Assembly (NCBI GenBank): GCA_028277945.1
Contig: JANQFH010000003.1
Location: 62,001 to 126,000, forward strand
DNA length: 64,000 nt
Reading direction: 5' to 3'
From: Oligoflexia bacterium
GTDB taxonomy: Bacteria > Bdellovibrionota_G > JANQFH01
Part shown: in pieces, positions 45,377 to 54,236 of the stretch
Numbering within the stretch: position 1 is the stretch's first letter
How the letters are laid out: every line of letters starts with the position of its first letter
The notes under the pieces: generated by a model
Told to the model about the DNA's origin: nothing
What the model saw: only the letters and a program-made list of their open reading frames with translations
Databases searched by the model: none
Program-made: the position numbers and the translations under genes

Positions 45377-45444
45377 TCCCTAGAAGGTACGGCCTTACTT
45401 TCAGGGAATGCATTCCCTGAAAGTAAGGCCGTACCTTCTAGGGA
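45377..45444. terminator. Perfect 68-bp palindrome with T-tract (terminator-like)
   Basis: Every base from 45377 to 45410 pairs with its partner from 45444 back to 45411: a perfect palindrome of two 34-nt halves with no spacer, centred on ATGCAT. On the minus strand it begins 7 nt after the stop of the 45452-46324 gene and is followed, after GG, by T7. That makes it an extreme intrinsic terminator separating that gene from the groES promoter (45350). A stem this long and perfect is well beyond the usual 6-12 bp, and no copy is seen elsewhere in the window. Confidence 0.85.
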
Positions 45445-45451
45445 ATATCAG

Positions 45452-46324
45452 CTACTTAGGCTGAGAGGGTGGCAGCAGGGCGAGAAAGTCTAGGGCGCGT
45501 TGGCGATCCGGCTGGTAGGGGGTGGCTGTGGTGAGCTGCAGCACCCGCTCAAAGTACTGCCTTGCCAGAGCCAGGTACTCCGGCTTATTGCCACGCTGAC
45601 CAAGGATAAAGAGGCGGGCGCCGACGCCAAGATACAGGGCTGGGCGACGTACGGTGCCGCTATAGCTACCCGACAAGAGCTTGCCATCGCCAATGGCTAA
45701 GACCTCGGCCAAAAAGCCAAGGTAGTTGTTGAGCCACTCTCCCTGCTCTAGCCTGGTGCGTACTGCTGGCTCCAACCACTCTCCTTTGCGCAGACGCTCG
45801 CGTAGCTTACCCACTTCCAACTCGTTGAGATTTAAGTTCAGCTCTAGCTTAATCGGCAGCAACTCGCCTGCAGGCTTGCGGCCATCACGCTCAAACAGCG
45901 TTTGCGCTTTGGCATAGAGCCCAGCACCGAAATCGAGGGCACGCTCTTCATAACTCTGGGAGAGCAAGTGCCAGCGTTGCTTGGCACCAAAGTCCAACTG
46001 CCCGCCCTCATTCAAGTGCCGCGCCATCTTGACACCGCTGAGCTCTTTAGCTACCCGATCGATCAGCTGCAGAATGAGCGCCCGATAACCATTGAGGTGA
46101 TCGGGAAAGTCTTTGGCGGTCAACTCCAACCAACGATCTGCCTCGGTCCGCTTGCCCGCTTGCAGAGCTGCAAGCGCATGGCCTAGAGGAACCGATGAGT
46201 CATCTGTCTTGCTCTTGGCTGCATACAGAAACGGTGCGGTTGCCACCGAAGTAGCAAGCAGCAACAAGAAGGCAAGCACAAGGGCGCTGAGTTTAACGGG
46301 GCGAGATATTGGAATTCGTTGCAT
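45452..46324 (-). CDS. Exported protein of unknown function (290 aa)
   Basis: A basic start (MQRIPISRPVKL) and long hydrophobic segment (SALVLAFLLLLATSVATAPF) form a signal peptide or anchor. The rest is helical with TPR-like spacing (GHALAALQAGKRTEADRWLE, EYLALARQYFERVLQLTTAT), although no canonical TPR run is seen. The ATG at 46324 is preferred over a TTG at 46336 because AGG lies 4 nt upstream. It is divergent from the next gene with only 20 bp between start codons, and followed by the 68-bp palindrome. No family recognised. Confidence 0.75.
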   Translation of the reverse strand: MQRIPISRPVKLSALVLAFLLLLATSVATAPFLYAAKSKTDDSSVPLGHALAALQAGKRTEADRWLELTAKDFPDHLNGYRALILQLIDRVAKELSGVKMARHLNEGGQLDFGAKQRWHLLSQSYEERALDFGAGLYAKAQTLFERDGRKPAGELLPIKLELNLNLNELEVGKLRERLRKGEWLEPAVRTRLEQGEWLNNYLGFLAEVLAIGDGKLLSGSYSGTVRRPALYLGVGARLFILGQRGNKPEYLALARQYFERVLQLTTATPYQPDRQRALDFLALLPPSQPK

Positions 46325-46337
46325 TAGCCTATACAAT
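46309..46337 (+). promoter_or_regulatory. Promoter of 46345 gene, overlapping the divergent gene
   Basis: TTGGAA (46309-46314), 17-nt spacer, TACAAT (46332-46337). The -10 ends 7 nt before the ATG at 46345, so the transcript would start at or next to the start codon. The -35 lies inside the first codons of the opposite gene. The centre CTATACAATATAG is nearly symmetrical. Confidence 0.55.
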
Positions 46338-46344
46338 ATAGCCC

Positions 46345-46989
46345 ATGATGTCGAAAGGATTGAGAAAATTTCTTAGGCAGCAAAACCTTTGGTTGTGGCT
46401 GACAGGCGTTGCCTGTTCGCTTAGCAGCCCAGCGATTGTTGCCGAAACCTTCTACCTAAAGGACGGCTCGATGGTGCAGGGCAGTCTACTACATGCTTAT
46501 GGCGATACGCTGCAAGTAGGTCTCGCCAACGGGGACACTCTCATCCTCAAACGTGATGAGATCAGCAAGATTCTCTTTGTCCCCGAAGCAGAGCAGGATG
46601 AAGCCAAGGCCACCACCAAACAGAACCTTCCTGCACCTCAAGCAAAAGCCGTTACAGATGATCCAACAGGCCGTTTTGCCACGCCAGAGAAGACCTTTGA
46701 GATCTGGCGTCAAGCACTGCGGCGAGGCGATCGGCAGGAGATGGCAGAGTGTTTTATTGCCGCGGCACAACCGCTCATCCTTAAAAAACTTGAGGCGATT
46801 GACAAATCTCGCTGGCGTCAGATGGTCAAGGAAGCCAAAAAAGCCAAGTTCACCATCAGCGTCCCCTTTATAGAAGGCGATCGTGCTACTCTTGGTGTCA
46901 CCCGCAGACTAAAGCGCAAGACCTTTGTTGAAGATCTCTCCTTTATGCGCGAGAACAACCAATGGAAGCTGATCCCCAAGGAGGAGTAA
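46345..46989 (+). CDS. Exported protein, unknown (214 aa)
   Basis: A signal peptide (LWLWLTGVACSLSSPAIVAE) precedes a small beta-barrel-like domain (FYLKDGSMVQGSLLHAYGDT ... LILKRDEISKILF). This pattern is shared by many short exported proteins of deltaproteobacteria. Residues ~105-214 look like an NTF2/DUF4878-type domain (FEIWRQALRRGDRQEMAECF; ending NNQWKLIP), usually ligand-binding or scaffold. Either of two adjacent ATGs may start it; no ribosome binding site precedes them and the -10 is 7 nt away. It is followed after 7 bp by the GGDEF gene, likely one operon through lipB. Confidence 0.75.
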   Translation: MMSKGLRKFLRQQNLWLWLTGVACSLSSPAIVAETFYLKDGSMVQGSLLHAYGDTLQVGLANGDTLILKRDEISKILFVPEAEQDEAKATTKQNLPAPQAKAVTDDPTGRFATPEKTFEIWRQALRRGDRQEMAECFIAAAQPLILKKLEAIDKSRWRQMVKEAKKAKFTISVPFIEGDRATLGVTRRLKRKTFVEDLSFMRENNQWKLIPKEE

Positions 46990-46996
46990 ACCCTCT

Positions 46997-48433
46997 GTGC
47001 CAAGAGTCCTGATCAGGCCTGTGGCTGCGGCCAAACGTCCACCTCTCTACAGCGGCGCTATTTTAGTGGTCGCCTCCCATGCCGGCAGCAGCCAACATGT
47101 AGAAGCCATCTTGCGTGAAGAGGATCATCGCGTGGTTGCCTGCGCAGCTTTTGATGCAGCCCTACAAAAGCTGGAAAAGGCCGATGGCGGTTTTGACGCC
47201 ATTCTCATCATCGACCGTCAGACGCACTCCGAACCGGAACCACCTAGCGTGCAATGGATCCATAAGGTGCACTTTCTCTACCCCCACCTTCCGCTGATCC
47301 TTGTGGTTACTCGACCCAGTGCCGAACTCGTGCGTAACGCCTTCCAAGCTGGAATCGCCGATCTGCTCATGCAGCCGGTGACACCCCATCTCTACAAACA
47401 GACGGTGCGGCGTGCTCTTGAGCTGCAGAGCATTCTTACCATGGACTATGGCCTGCAAGAGTCTCACCGTCTCAATGAAAGCCTTAAAGCCATCACCGCC
47501 TGCCAAGATGCGGCCACGCTCAATCGTATAACTCCGGAGCTGCTTTCGCGAAACTTTCGCCAGACAGATATAAAGGTAGGACTCTTTAAGCTAGTCCATA
47601 AAGGCAAAAAGGGGCTCTTCGTGCCTATAACCAACTGGAGAATGAAACGCCATGAGCACGCTGTGGCGGCAGAGTTTTTGAGCTGGTTCTATAAAAAGAG
47701 CTGGCGACGCTTTAACCGGGTAACGCCTCTACGCGGCACCTACAGACCTTGGGAGATCAAAAAGAAATTTGGCCGCTACAACTTACTCATCCCCATCCGA
47801 CACAAAGAGGGGCTCTGGGGCGCGGTGTTGGTCAGCCGCAATCAAAGACGTCTGAACATCGCCCGGCGTGAACGAGCTCGAGCGCAGCTCCTTGGGCTAC
47901 ACCTTGCCCGGACATATTATATTCTTGAGCATTACCGTGCTAGCAACGCGCGCGCTTTTCTCGACGGAGTTACCGGTCTTTATAACCAAAGCTATCTCGA
48001 CTTCTATGGCGAACATGAACTACTCAACGCCAAACGTGCGGGCACCTCGCTATCGGTGATGGCCATAAACGTCGTCTCTTTTCGACAGATCAACGATCAG
48101 TACGGTCATCTTGCTGGAGGTCGGCTCTTGTCTCAGGTTGGCAAAATCCTTAAAGAGGCAATTCGTGGCACGGACATCGTTATTCGTATGGAAGCAGATA
48201 GCTTTATGGCACTACTACGGAAAACCGCTCTCAGTGGTGCTAAGCTCGTAGACCAACGTCTGCATGATCTGTTACAAAAATCCGAGATAACTCTTAGTCA
48301 AGGGATTGCAGTAAAACCGGTTGTCGTCACCAGCATCGCCACCTTTCCCCAAGAGGGAGAGACGCTAAAGGAGATTTTACAACTAAGCTGGACTCGACTA
48401 AAAGGCAGAAGAAAAAAGCGCTCGCATGCCTGA
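46997..48433 (+). CDS. Receiver-like/GGDEF-domain protein with degenerate active site
   Basis: The N-terminus (~15-150) resembles a receiver domain (GAILVVASHAGSSQHVEAIL, LILVVTRPSAELVRNAFQAG). A middle region (~150-320) has GAF-like character (NLLIPIRHKEGLWGAVLVSR). A C-terminal GGDEF-type domain (~325-478) begins at LDGVTGLYNQSYLDFYGEHE. The signature is degenerate: Arg397-Met398 is followed by E-A-D-S-F instead of G-G-D-E-F. Diguanylate cyclase activity is unlikely, and a c-di-GMP or protein-binding role is more probable. The GTG at 46997 follows AGGAG at 10 nt. Its stop overlaps the lipB start by 8 nt. Confidence 0.85.
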   Translation: MPRVLIRPVAAAKRPPLYSGAILVVASHAGSSQHVEAILREEDHRVVACAAFDAALQKLEKADGGFDAILIIDRQTHSEPEPPSVQWIHKVHFLYPHLPLILVVTRPSAELVRNAFQAGIADLLMQPVTPHLYKQTVRRALELQSILTMDYGLQESHRLNESLKAITACQDAATLNRITPELLSRNFRQTDIKVGLFKLVHKGKKGLFVPITNWRMKRHEHAVAAEFLSWFYKKSWRRFNRVTPLRGTYRPWEIKKKFGRYNLLIPIRHKEGLWGAVLVSRNQRRLNIARRERARAQLLGLHLARTYYILEHYRASNARAFLDGVTGLYNQSYLDFYGEHELLNAKRAGTSLSVMAINVVSFRQINDQYGHLAGGRLLSQVGKILKEAIRGTDIVIRMEADSFMALLRKTALSGAKLVDQRLHDLLQKSEITLSQGIAVKPVVVTSIATFPQEGETLKEILQLSWTRLKGRRKKRSHA

Positions 48434-49142
48434 GATAACCTCGGAAACGACAGCAAGCCGACTCAAGGCTATTGACCTCGGCCACATGGCTTATGGGCCG
48501 GCATTGGCCAAACAGTTTGAACACTTCAACGCGGTTTTGCATCCAGACAAAGAGCATGAGGAATTTGTCGATGGCTGCCTGCTGATCGCCGAACACCCAC
48601 CGACGATTACGCTTGGGAAAAGCGAGCAGGGAGAAAACCTCATCGCCGCAGAGGAGCTGCTACAAAAAAGACAGGTTGAGTGTTTTACCGTGGGTCGTGG
48701 CGGCAAGACTACCTTTCACGGACCTGGACAAATCCTGCTCTACCCGATTATGCCGCTACGACGCTGGCGTTTGCGTGTTAAGAGTTTTGTCTGCAAACTC
48801 GAGAAGGTTATGGCTGAAACCTGTAGCCACTATGGCATTGCGGCAGAGGGCGGCTCAGCAAACAGCAAGCCTGCCGGCTGTTGGGTGGAGGAGCGCAAGA
48901 TCGGCCAGGTCGGTATTGCTCTGAGTCGCGGCATTAGCCGCCATGGCGTCGCTTTCAACGTGCACACCGATCTCAGCTATTTCGAGCTGATTCGTCCCTG
49001 TGGCTTGGATGCAAGTGAAGTCACTCATCTACACCGCGAACTGCAACGCGACAACGTCGATGAGCTGCCCGCGCTTGCAGACGTAAAGCAAACACTCGTC
49101 GACAACTTTGCTAAGGTCTTTGCGCTCTCGCTGTCGTTCTGA
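48426..49142 (+). CDS. lipB: Octanoyltransferase LipB
   Basis: Transfers octanoate from acyl-carrier protein to lipoyl domains, the first step of lipoate synthesis. Family motifs: GRGGKTTFHGPGQ (90-102), catalytic Lys158 (ERKIGQVGIA), HGVAFNV and Cys192 in RPCGL. Length 238 aa. It overlaps the GGDEF gene by 8 nt (ATGCCTGA), so it is translated from the same transcript. No lipA is in the window. The following 380 bp hold no gene but two structured repeats. Confidence 0.95.
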   Translation: MPEITSETTASRLKAIDLGHMAYGPALAKQFEHFNAVLHPDKEHEEFVDGCLLIAEHPPTITLGKSEQGENLIAAEELLQKRQVECFTVGRGGKTTFHGPGQILLYPIMPLRRWRLRVKSFVCKLEKVMAETCSHYGIAAEGGSANSKPAGCWVEERKIGQVGIALSRGISRHGVAFNVHTDLSYFELIRPCGLDASEVTHLHRELQRDNVDELPALADVKQTLVDNFAKVFALSLSF

Positions 49143-49207
49143 TCGTTGCGTTCCTTCAGACGCATCACGTCAAAACTGAACTTTTGCAACATTGCAATTA
49201 GTATCGT

Positions 49208-49307
49208 CTCTGCAGTCGTGTCCAAGCAGTCTGAGGCGGAATAAAGCGCAGGAGGCCGGAGGCCGACGAGCCATCCGCCGAAGGCTTGGTTGGACACGAC
49301 TGCAGAG
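49208..49307. repeat. Structured palindromic element, copy 1
   Basis: An 18-bp perfect outer stem (49208-49225 with 49290-49307) encloses, after a small internal loop and a 5-bp helix with one G-T, a GA/GA tandem mismatch (49233-49234 and 49280-49281) and a 6-bp stem GGCGGA/TCCGCC (49235-49240, 49274-49279). The core AATAAAGC...GAGCCAT (49240-49274) contains a small hairpin with a GGA loop. The core matches copy 2 at 26 of 35 positions, while stems differ but stay paired. Strand of function is unknown. Confidence 0.75.
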
Positions 49308-49359
49308 GCAAAGTCAATTGAAATGATTTTTGAATTCTGTTGCACACGCGCTGTTACAG

Positions 49360-49442
49360 CGATGGTACGACAACCTGAGAGAAAATAAAGCACAGACGAG
49401 CGGAGCGAGGCGAGCCATTTCTCGAAGGTTGTCGTACCATCG
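49360..49442. repeat. Structured palindromic element, copy 2
   Basis: A 17-bp perfect outer stem (49360-49376 with 49426-49442) is followed directly by the same GA/GA mismatch (49377-49378, 49424-49425) and a 6-bp stem GAGAAA/TTTCTC (49379-49384, 49418-49423). The core AATAAAGC...GAGCCAT spans 49384-49418. The stem sequences are unrelated or substituted relative to copy 1, but complementarity is kept. It lies 46 bp before the hisS promoter. Confidence 0.75.
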
Positions 49443-49487
49443 ATAACATAGGTGTTTGTAGCAAAAACAAAACAGATGCCTTTAACT

Positions 49488-49516
49488 TTGCCAAAATAGT
49501 TGTGGGACACTAGACT
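49488..49516 (+). promoter_or_regulatory. hisS promoter
   Basis: TTGCCA (49488-49493), 17-nt spacer, TAGACT (49511-49516). The ATG at 49523 follows 6 nt after the -10, so transcription should start at about the start codon. No ribosome binding site is present. Confidence 0.6.
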
Positions 49517-49522
49517 AGCTGC

Positions 49523-50794
49523 ATGCTCTCCAGGGTCAAAGGCATGAACGACATCTTTCCCGACGAGATCGGTTACTGGCGTCTCATCGAGCAACAGGCC
49601 CACGCGGTTTTTCAAGCGTGTGGATTCGGTGAGATCCGCACTCCGGTTTTGGAGCCGCTGGAGCTGTTTCAGCGTGCCGTGGGCGAGAGCAGCGACATCG
49701 TCCAGAAGGAGATGTACACCCTACAAGACCGCAAGGGTCGTCTACTAGCCATGCGTCCAGAGGGAACAGCACCTGTGGTACGAGCGCTCATTCAAAAAGG
49801 GCTCGATGGCAGAGGCGAAGCGCGCAAGTTTTACTACATGGCACCGATGTTTCGCTACGAGCGGCCGCAAAAAGGCCGGTTGCGTCAGCACCACCAGCTC
49901 GGCGCCGAGATTTTTGGTACGGACTCGCCATACGCAGACGTTGATCTTTTGGAATCTATCTGGCTCTACCTTGAGTCGCTTGGCCTCAAAGACATTCAGC
50001 TGCTGCTAAACTCGCTTGGCGATGAGCAGTGTCGACCCCAGTACCGTCAGGCGTTGGTCAAATTTCTTAAGAGCAAACACCATAACCTCTGTGACGACTG
50101 TCAACACCGACTTGAAGTGAACCCGTTGCGAATTCTCGACTGTAAAGTCGCGGCGTGTAATCGTGCCGTTCAAGACGCTCCGGTAATAGAAGAGTACTTG
50201 TGTGATCCCTGCACACAACACTTTGCCAAGGTAAAGGATCTGTTAGGAGAGAAGCGGTCACAGTTTGTAGTGAATCCGAAGATGGTGCGCGGTTTGGATT
50301 ATTACACCCGCACGGTGTTTGAGTTCATCGGCAGCAAACTCGGTGCTCAAAACTCTATCTGTGGCGGTGGTCGCTACGACAGCCTGGTTGCAGAGCTTGG
50401 CGGCAAACCAACGCCAGCTATTGGCTTTGGCATGGGATTAGAGCGATTGGTACTGCTACTCAACCAGCAAAAGAGCCAGCTGCCGCAAACCCAGACCGTA
50501 TGGATTGTCTATATGGGCGAGTTGCTACAGAAAGAGGCTTTTGCTATCGCACGAGAGCTGTATCGACAACGTATTGCCTGCCGCTTTGCCTATGATGTAA
50601 AAAACCTCAAAAACCAGCTGAGCCGAGCAAACAAAGAGGGTGCCTCGCATGTGATCCTACTTGGTGAAGATGAGATGAAGCGAGGCGAGGTGACCATCAA
50701 AGAGCTTAACAGGGGCAAACAACAGCAAGTGTCGCGTCAAGAACTTGTGATCACATTGCAACGACTATTGCAGCATAAGGAGCAACCAGCGTGA
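49523..50794 (+). CDS. hisS: Histidyl-tRNA synthetase
   Basis: Class II aminoacyl-tRNA synthetase charging tRNA-His. [15 protein letters not shown] is the family start. Motif 2 ([20 protein letters not shown]), the histidine-specific loop ([13 protein letters not shown]) and motif 3 ([13 protein letters not shown]) are present, followed by the C-terminal anticodon-binding domain ([20 protein letters not shown]). 423 aa, normal. First gene of a five-gene plus-strand operon, with a promoter directly before it. The stop overlaps the aspS GTG start by 4 nt. The hisS-aspS order is common in bacteria. Confidence 0.98.
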   Translation: MLSRVKGMNDIFPDEIGYWRLIEQQAHAVFQACGFGEIRTPVLEPLELFQRAVGESSDIVQKEMYTLQDRKGRLLAMRPEGTAPVVRALIQKGLDGRGEARKFYYMAPMFRYERPQKGRLRQHHQLGAEIFGTDSPYADVDLLESIWLYLESLGLKDIQLLLNSLGDEQCRPQYRQALVKFLKSKHHNLCDDCQHRLEVNPLRILDCKVAACNRAVQDAPVIEEYLCDPCTQHFAKVKDLLGEKRSQFVVNPKMVRGLDYYTRTVFEFIGSKLGAQNSICGGGRYDSLVAELGGKPTPAIGFGMGLERLVLLLNQQKSQLPQTQTVWIVYMGELLQKEAFAIARELYRQRIACRFAYDVKNLKNQLSRANKEGASHVILLGEDEMKRGEVTIKELNRGKQQQVSRQELVITLQRLLQHKEQPA

Positions 50795-52578
50795 GTGAAG
50801 CAACCAAGCGTCCGATTGAAGGGCGTAGTGGCTACGCCGGTAGCCTATCCATGGACGACAACGGCAATGAGGTGACTCTCTGTGGCTGGGTGCATCGCCG
50901 TCGTGACCATGGCGGTTTGATCTTTGTGGATCTGCGCGATCGTGGTGGTATTGCCCAGGTTGTTTTTGATCCAACCCATAACCAAGAGCTTCATGCCAAA
51001 GCCGAGGCGTTGCGCAGTGAGTTTGTCATTGCTGTGCGAGGTCATGTGCGACCACGGCCAGAGGGTATGGAAAACCTTAAACTACCCAGTGGTCAGGTGG
51101 AAGTGCTGGTGGATGAGCTCATCGTTTATAATAGTGCGACGACAATACCCTTTACCGTTGAAGGTGAGAGCGAGGTCACAGAAAACCTGCGTCTTAAGTA
51201 CCGCTATCTCGATCTGCGTCGTTCTGTGGTACAGCAACGGTTTCTGCTGCGCCACCGCATTATCGGTTGGATTCGCCGTGTGCTTGATGAACTGGCCTTT
51301 GTCGATATTGAGACTCCGGTACTAACCAGCTCAACCCCGGAAGGCGCCCGCGACTACTTGGTACCTAGCCGACTGCATGCGGGTAAATTCTACGCCCTGC
51401 CACAGTCACCCCAGCTGTTCAAACAGCTGCTGATGATTGCTGGCTTTGATCGCTACTATCAAATCGTCCGCTGTTTTCGTGACGAGGATTTAAGGGCAGA
51501 TCGCCAACCCGAGTTTACTCAGCTCGATCTGGAGATGAGCTTTGTCACTAGAGAGAAGATCTTCTCGGTCATTGAGCGCGTTTTTGCCCTACTCTACAAA
51601 GAGGTCCTCGGCGAACGTGCCAACCTGACGCTACCGCAGATGACTTACGAAGAGGCGATGCAACTCTATGGCAGTGATAAACCAGATCGCCGCTTTGATC
51701 TCACCATTGCCAACCTCGACCCCCTGTTTAAACAGAGTGAGTTCAAGGTCTTTAGGAAGATTCTCGATGACGGCGGTACAATCCGCGGCTTTGCTGCACC
51801 TCAGACGAGTAGCTTTTCCCGCAGCCAACTGGATAAGCTCGTAGACGTTGTTAAACCACTCGGCATACAAGGGGTGGTCTGGGTTAAATGGGCTGATGGT
51901 AAAGTGCAATCACCCATTGCTAAATACTTAAGTGCGACAGAGAGCAAGCAGCTCGTCGAACAGTTTAAACTTGCCGACAACCACATAGCGATTATCATCG
52001 CCGCTGACAGGCAACTTGCGCTGACTGCTTTGGGCCAACTACGGCTCCACTTTATCGAGCAGCTCAAACTCGCACCCAAAAAGGCGTTTGATCTTCTCTG
52101 GGTCACTGACTTTCCTCTGTTCATAAAAGATGATGCTGACAACATCACCTCATCGCACCATCCGTTTACCGCTCCTCGTCAGGAGGATGAGGCAAACATT
52201 CTCAAAGCCCCACTCAAAGTGACCTCTCAGGCATATGATTTGGTCATGAATGGTCATGAGATCGGCAGCGGCAGTCTAAGAATTCACAGTGAAGAGCTAC
52301 AACACCAAGTCTTTGAGGTTTTGGGTTTGAGTAAAACGGAAATCCAAAGTCGCTTTGGCTTTTTTCTCGAGGCGCTACGCTATGGCACGCCACCGCATGG
52401 GGGCATTGCTCTTGGTATCGATCGTATCGTCGCGCTGCTGGCAAACTGTGACTCTATTCGCGATGTGATTGCCTTTCCAAAAACCCAAAGTGGCACCTGC
52501 CTAACAACCAACGCTCCCAGCAACGTTAGTGCCGCACAGCTCAAAGAACTTGCCATCAAAGTTCTAAGCGCTAAGTAG
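50791..52578 (+). CDS. aspS: Aspartyl-tRNA synthetase
   Basis: Class II synthetase charging tRNA-Asp, possibly also tRNA-Asn. An N-terminal OB-fold anticodon domain ([20 protein letters not shown]) is followed by motif 2 ([20 protein letters not shown]), the bacterial GAD insertion (~285-410) and motif 3 ([14 protein letters not shown]). 595 aa, normal bacterial type. The GTG at 50791 has AAGGAG 8 nt upstream and overlaps hisS by 4 nt. No gatCAB genes are in the window to decide whether it is discriminating. Confidence 0.98.
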   Translation: MSEATKRPIEGRSGYAGSLSMDDNGNEVTLCGWVHRRRDHGGLIFVDLRDRGGIAQVVFDPTHNQELHAKAEALRSEFVIAVRGHVRPRPEGMENLKLPSGQVEVLVDELIVYNSATTIPFTVEGESEVTENLRLKYRYLDLRRSVVQQRFLLRHRIIGWIRRVLDELAFVDIETPVLTSSTPEGARDYLVPSRLHAGKFYALPQSPQLFKQLLMIAGFDRYYQIVRCFRDEDLRADRQPEFTQLDLEMSFVTREKIFSVIERVFALLYKEVLGERANLTLPQMTYEEAMQLYGSDKPDRRFDLTIANLDPLFKQSEFKVFRKILDDGGTIRGFAAPQTSSFSRSQLDKLVDVVKPLGIQGVVWVKWADGKVQSPIAKYLSATESKQLVEQFKLADNHIAIIIAADRQLALTALGQLRLHFIEQLKLAPKKAFDLLWVTDFPLFIKDDADNITSSHHPFTAPRQEDEANILKAPLKVTSQAYDLVMNGHEIGSGSLRIHSEELQHQVFEVLGLSKTEIQSRFGFFLEALRYGTPPHGGIALGIDRIVALLANCDSIRDVIAFPKTQSGTCLTTNAPSNVSAAQLKELAIKVLSAK

Positions 52579-52585
52579 AGCCTCT

Positions 52586-53932
52586 GTGTTTCAAGAGTGT
52601 CAAACAACGCTGCGCTTAGCCGGCCCAGTTATGGGAGCGCAGTTTCTGCAGTTCGGCATGGTGCTGACCGACAACATTATGGTCGGGCGTCTGGGACCAA
52701 GCCCATTGGCGGCTATGGCCATGGCAACAGCGCTGTTCAGTTTTATCTTTATCTTTTCTATTGGCATCTTAAGCGCTTTGAGTCCGCTTGTCTCGCAAGC
52801 CCATGGTGCTAAGGATGATGCCCGCATCGGTCCCGTCACCCGGCAGGGCCTACGCATCTGCTTGGCGTTGTCGGTGGTTATTATCTTTGCCTTCAAGGCA
52901 TCGCCACCACTGCTACATTGGCTGAAGCAAGAACCTCAGCTCATACCTGTGGCAAAAGCCTATCTCGATGCGGTCTGCTGGGGTATTCCAGCGGCTTTAG
53001 GCTACCTCTGTCTACGACAGTTAACCGAAGGGGTTCTCGACACCAAACCGTCGCTGCTTATCGCCTTGATCGGTCTGCTTCTCAATATCGTTGCCGACTA
53101 CGCCCTGATCTTTGGTAACCTAGGCTTACCAAGATTGGAGGTAGTAGGAGCCGGCTATGCCACGGCTATTATAAGCTGGGCGATGTTTTTGGCGATGCTG
53201 CTCTACATTCTTGTACGGCCAACGTATAAAAAGTTTGGATTGTTCCGTCCACCCTTCAAAACTGAGTGGCGGACCATTGGTGAGATTTTGCGCCTTGGTT
53301 TGCCGCTGGGTGGTATTTGGGTCTGCGAGGTGGGATTTTTTGTCACTAACACCCTACTCATGGGTACCATCGGCACGCTTGAGCTTGCTGCGCATCAAGT
53401 GGCCATCAATGCAGCCTCCTTTACCTTTATGATCCCGCTCGGCCTATCTATTGGTGTCAGCATCCGCGTCGGCCACTACATCGGTGAAAAGAATTGGTCG
53501 GGAGTGCGTCGTGGCGGGAATGCTGGTTTTATTCTCGCCTTTTTATTCATGAGCCTTTCGGCATTTTGCTTTTTGGTCTTTCCCGCACAGATTACCCGAA
53601 TCTACAGTAACGATGTCCAACTGCTGGAGATCACCGTGCAGTTCTTGATGATTGCTGGTGCCTTTCAACTGTTTGATGGCCTACAGGTTGTGGGAGTAGG
53701 AGCGCTGCGTGGCCTCAAGGACACACGCGTGCCGCTGCTGGCAACGATTGTCTCCTACTGGCTCATGGGTCTACCCTTTGGCTATTTTATCGCCTTCCAC
53801 ACCGCGGCTGGGCCCCAGGGGCTGTGGTGGGGTATGGTACTAGGCCTTAGCACTGCGGCACTGCTGCACTTTAGCCGTTTTCGTTGGTTGACACCTCCAC
53901 ACCGCTTGTTAAAAGCCTACGGTAATGAGTGA
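52586..53932 (+). CDS. MATE family efflux transporter
   Basis: Twelve-helix sodium- or proton-coupled exporter of drugs or metabolites. The MATE landmarks are present: RLAGPVMGAQFLQFGMVLTD, NIMVGRLGPSPLAAMAMATA, VSQAHGAKDD, and in the second half ELAAHQVAINAASFTFMIPL and GDGLQ-like FDGLQVVGVGALRGLKDTRV. 448 aa, typical NorM/DinF size. The GTG start lies 7 nt after the aspS stop and no alternative Met fits. Its stop overlaps hspQ by 8 nt. Substrate unknown. Confidence 0.94.
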   Translation: MFQECQTTLRLAGPVMGAQFLQFGMVLTDNIMVGRLGPSPLAAMAMATALFSFIFIFSIGILSALSPLVSQAHGAKDDARIGPVTRQGLRICLALSVVIIFAFKASPPLLHWLKQEPQLIPVAKAYLDAVCWGIPAALGYLCLRQLTEGVLDTKPSLLIALIGLLLNIVADYALIFGNLGLPRLEVVGAGYATAIISWAMFLAMLLYILVRPTYKKFGLFRPPFKTEWRTIGEILRLGLPLGGIWVCEVGFFVTNTLLMGTIGTLELAAHQVAINAASFTFMIPLGLSIGVSIRVGHYIGEKNWSGVRRGGNAGFILAFLFMSLSAFCFLVFPAQITRIYSNDVQLLEITVQFLMIAGAFQLFDGLQVVGVGALRGLKDTRVPLLATIVSYWLMGLPFGYFIAFHTAAGPQGLWWGMVLGLSTAALLHFSRFRWLTPPHRLLKAYGNE

Positions 53933-54236
53933 GACAAGCACCAAGTTCTTCGTTGGCCAGATCATCCACCATCGTCTCTTCGACTACCGCGGTGTCATTG
54001 TTGGCGTGGATCCCGCTTTCTCAGGCACCGAGGAGTGGTACACGAAGATGGCACGCAGCCAACCACCCAAAGAACGGCCTTGGTATCATGTGCTTGTCGA
54101 CAATGCCGACCACATAACCTACGTCGCTGAACGCAACCTCGAGTCTGACACATCTCAGACACCCATCTCGCACCCCATGGTGCATGAGTTCTTTGATCGT
54201 TTCGAAAACGGTCGTTATGTCTTTGCAACGAATTAA
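53925..54236 (+). CDS. hspQ: HspQ / YccV-like hemimethylated-DNA-binding protein
   Basis: Small heat-shock protein (103 aa) known in E. coli as a specificity factor for Lon and earlier as a binder of hemimethylated DNA. FFVGQIIHHRLFDYRGVIVG, VDPAFSGTEEWYTKMARSQP, PWYHVLVDNADHITYVAERN and the C-terminal HEFFDRFENGRYV are the family pattern. It overlaps the MATE stop by 8 nt and the next gene by about 20 nt. Its place beside a periplasmic protease gene fits a proteostasis role. Confidence 0.93.
   Translation: MSETSTKFFVGQIIHHRLFDYRGVIVGVDPAFSGTEEWYTKMARSQPPKERPWYHVLVDNADHITYVAERNLESDTSQTPISHPMVHEFFDRFENGRYVFATN

Larger units (their letters stand above)
49143..49522. other. 380-bp lipB-hisS intergenic region
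   Basis: Holds no gene with a supported start. It contains the two structured elements (49208-49307, 49360-49442) and, at its end, the hisS promoter. A minus-strand frame runs through both elements into hisS and lipB but has no ribosome binding site; I read it as a by-product of the repeats. Confidence 0.6.

Noticed and set aside
49208-49442. Integron attC sites, hammerhead ribozymes or a T-box leader
   Set aside because: No RYYYAAC/GTTRRRY core sites; CUGA is present but the remaining hammerhead core is not; hisS has its own promoter downstream and the host is not a T-box-rich Firmicute.
49025-49615. 196-codon minus-strand frame spanning lipB end, both structured elements and hisS start
   Set aside because: No ribosome binding site, and it overlaps two real genes. 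The two similar peptides it yields (WLASLRSSVLYFLSGCRT and WLVGLRPPALYSASDCLD) follow from the shared DNA core, not from protein selection.
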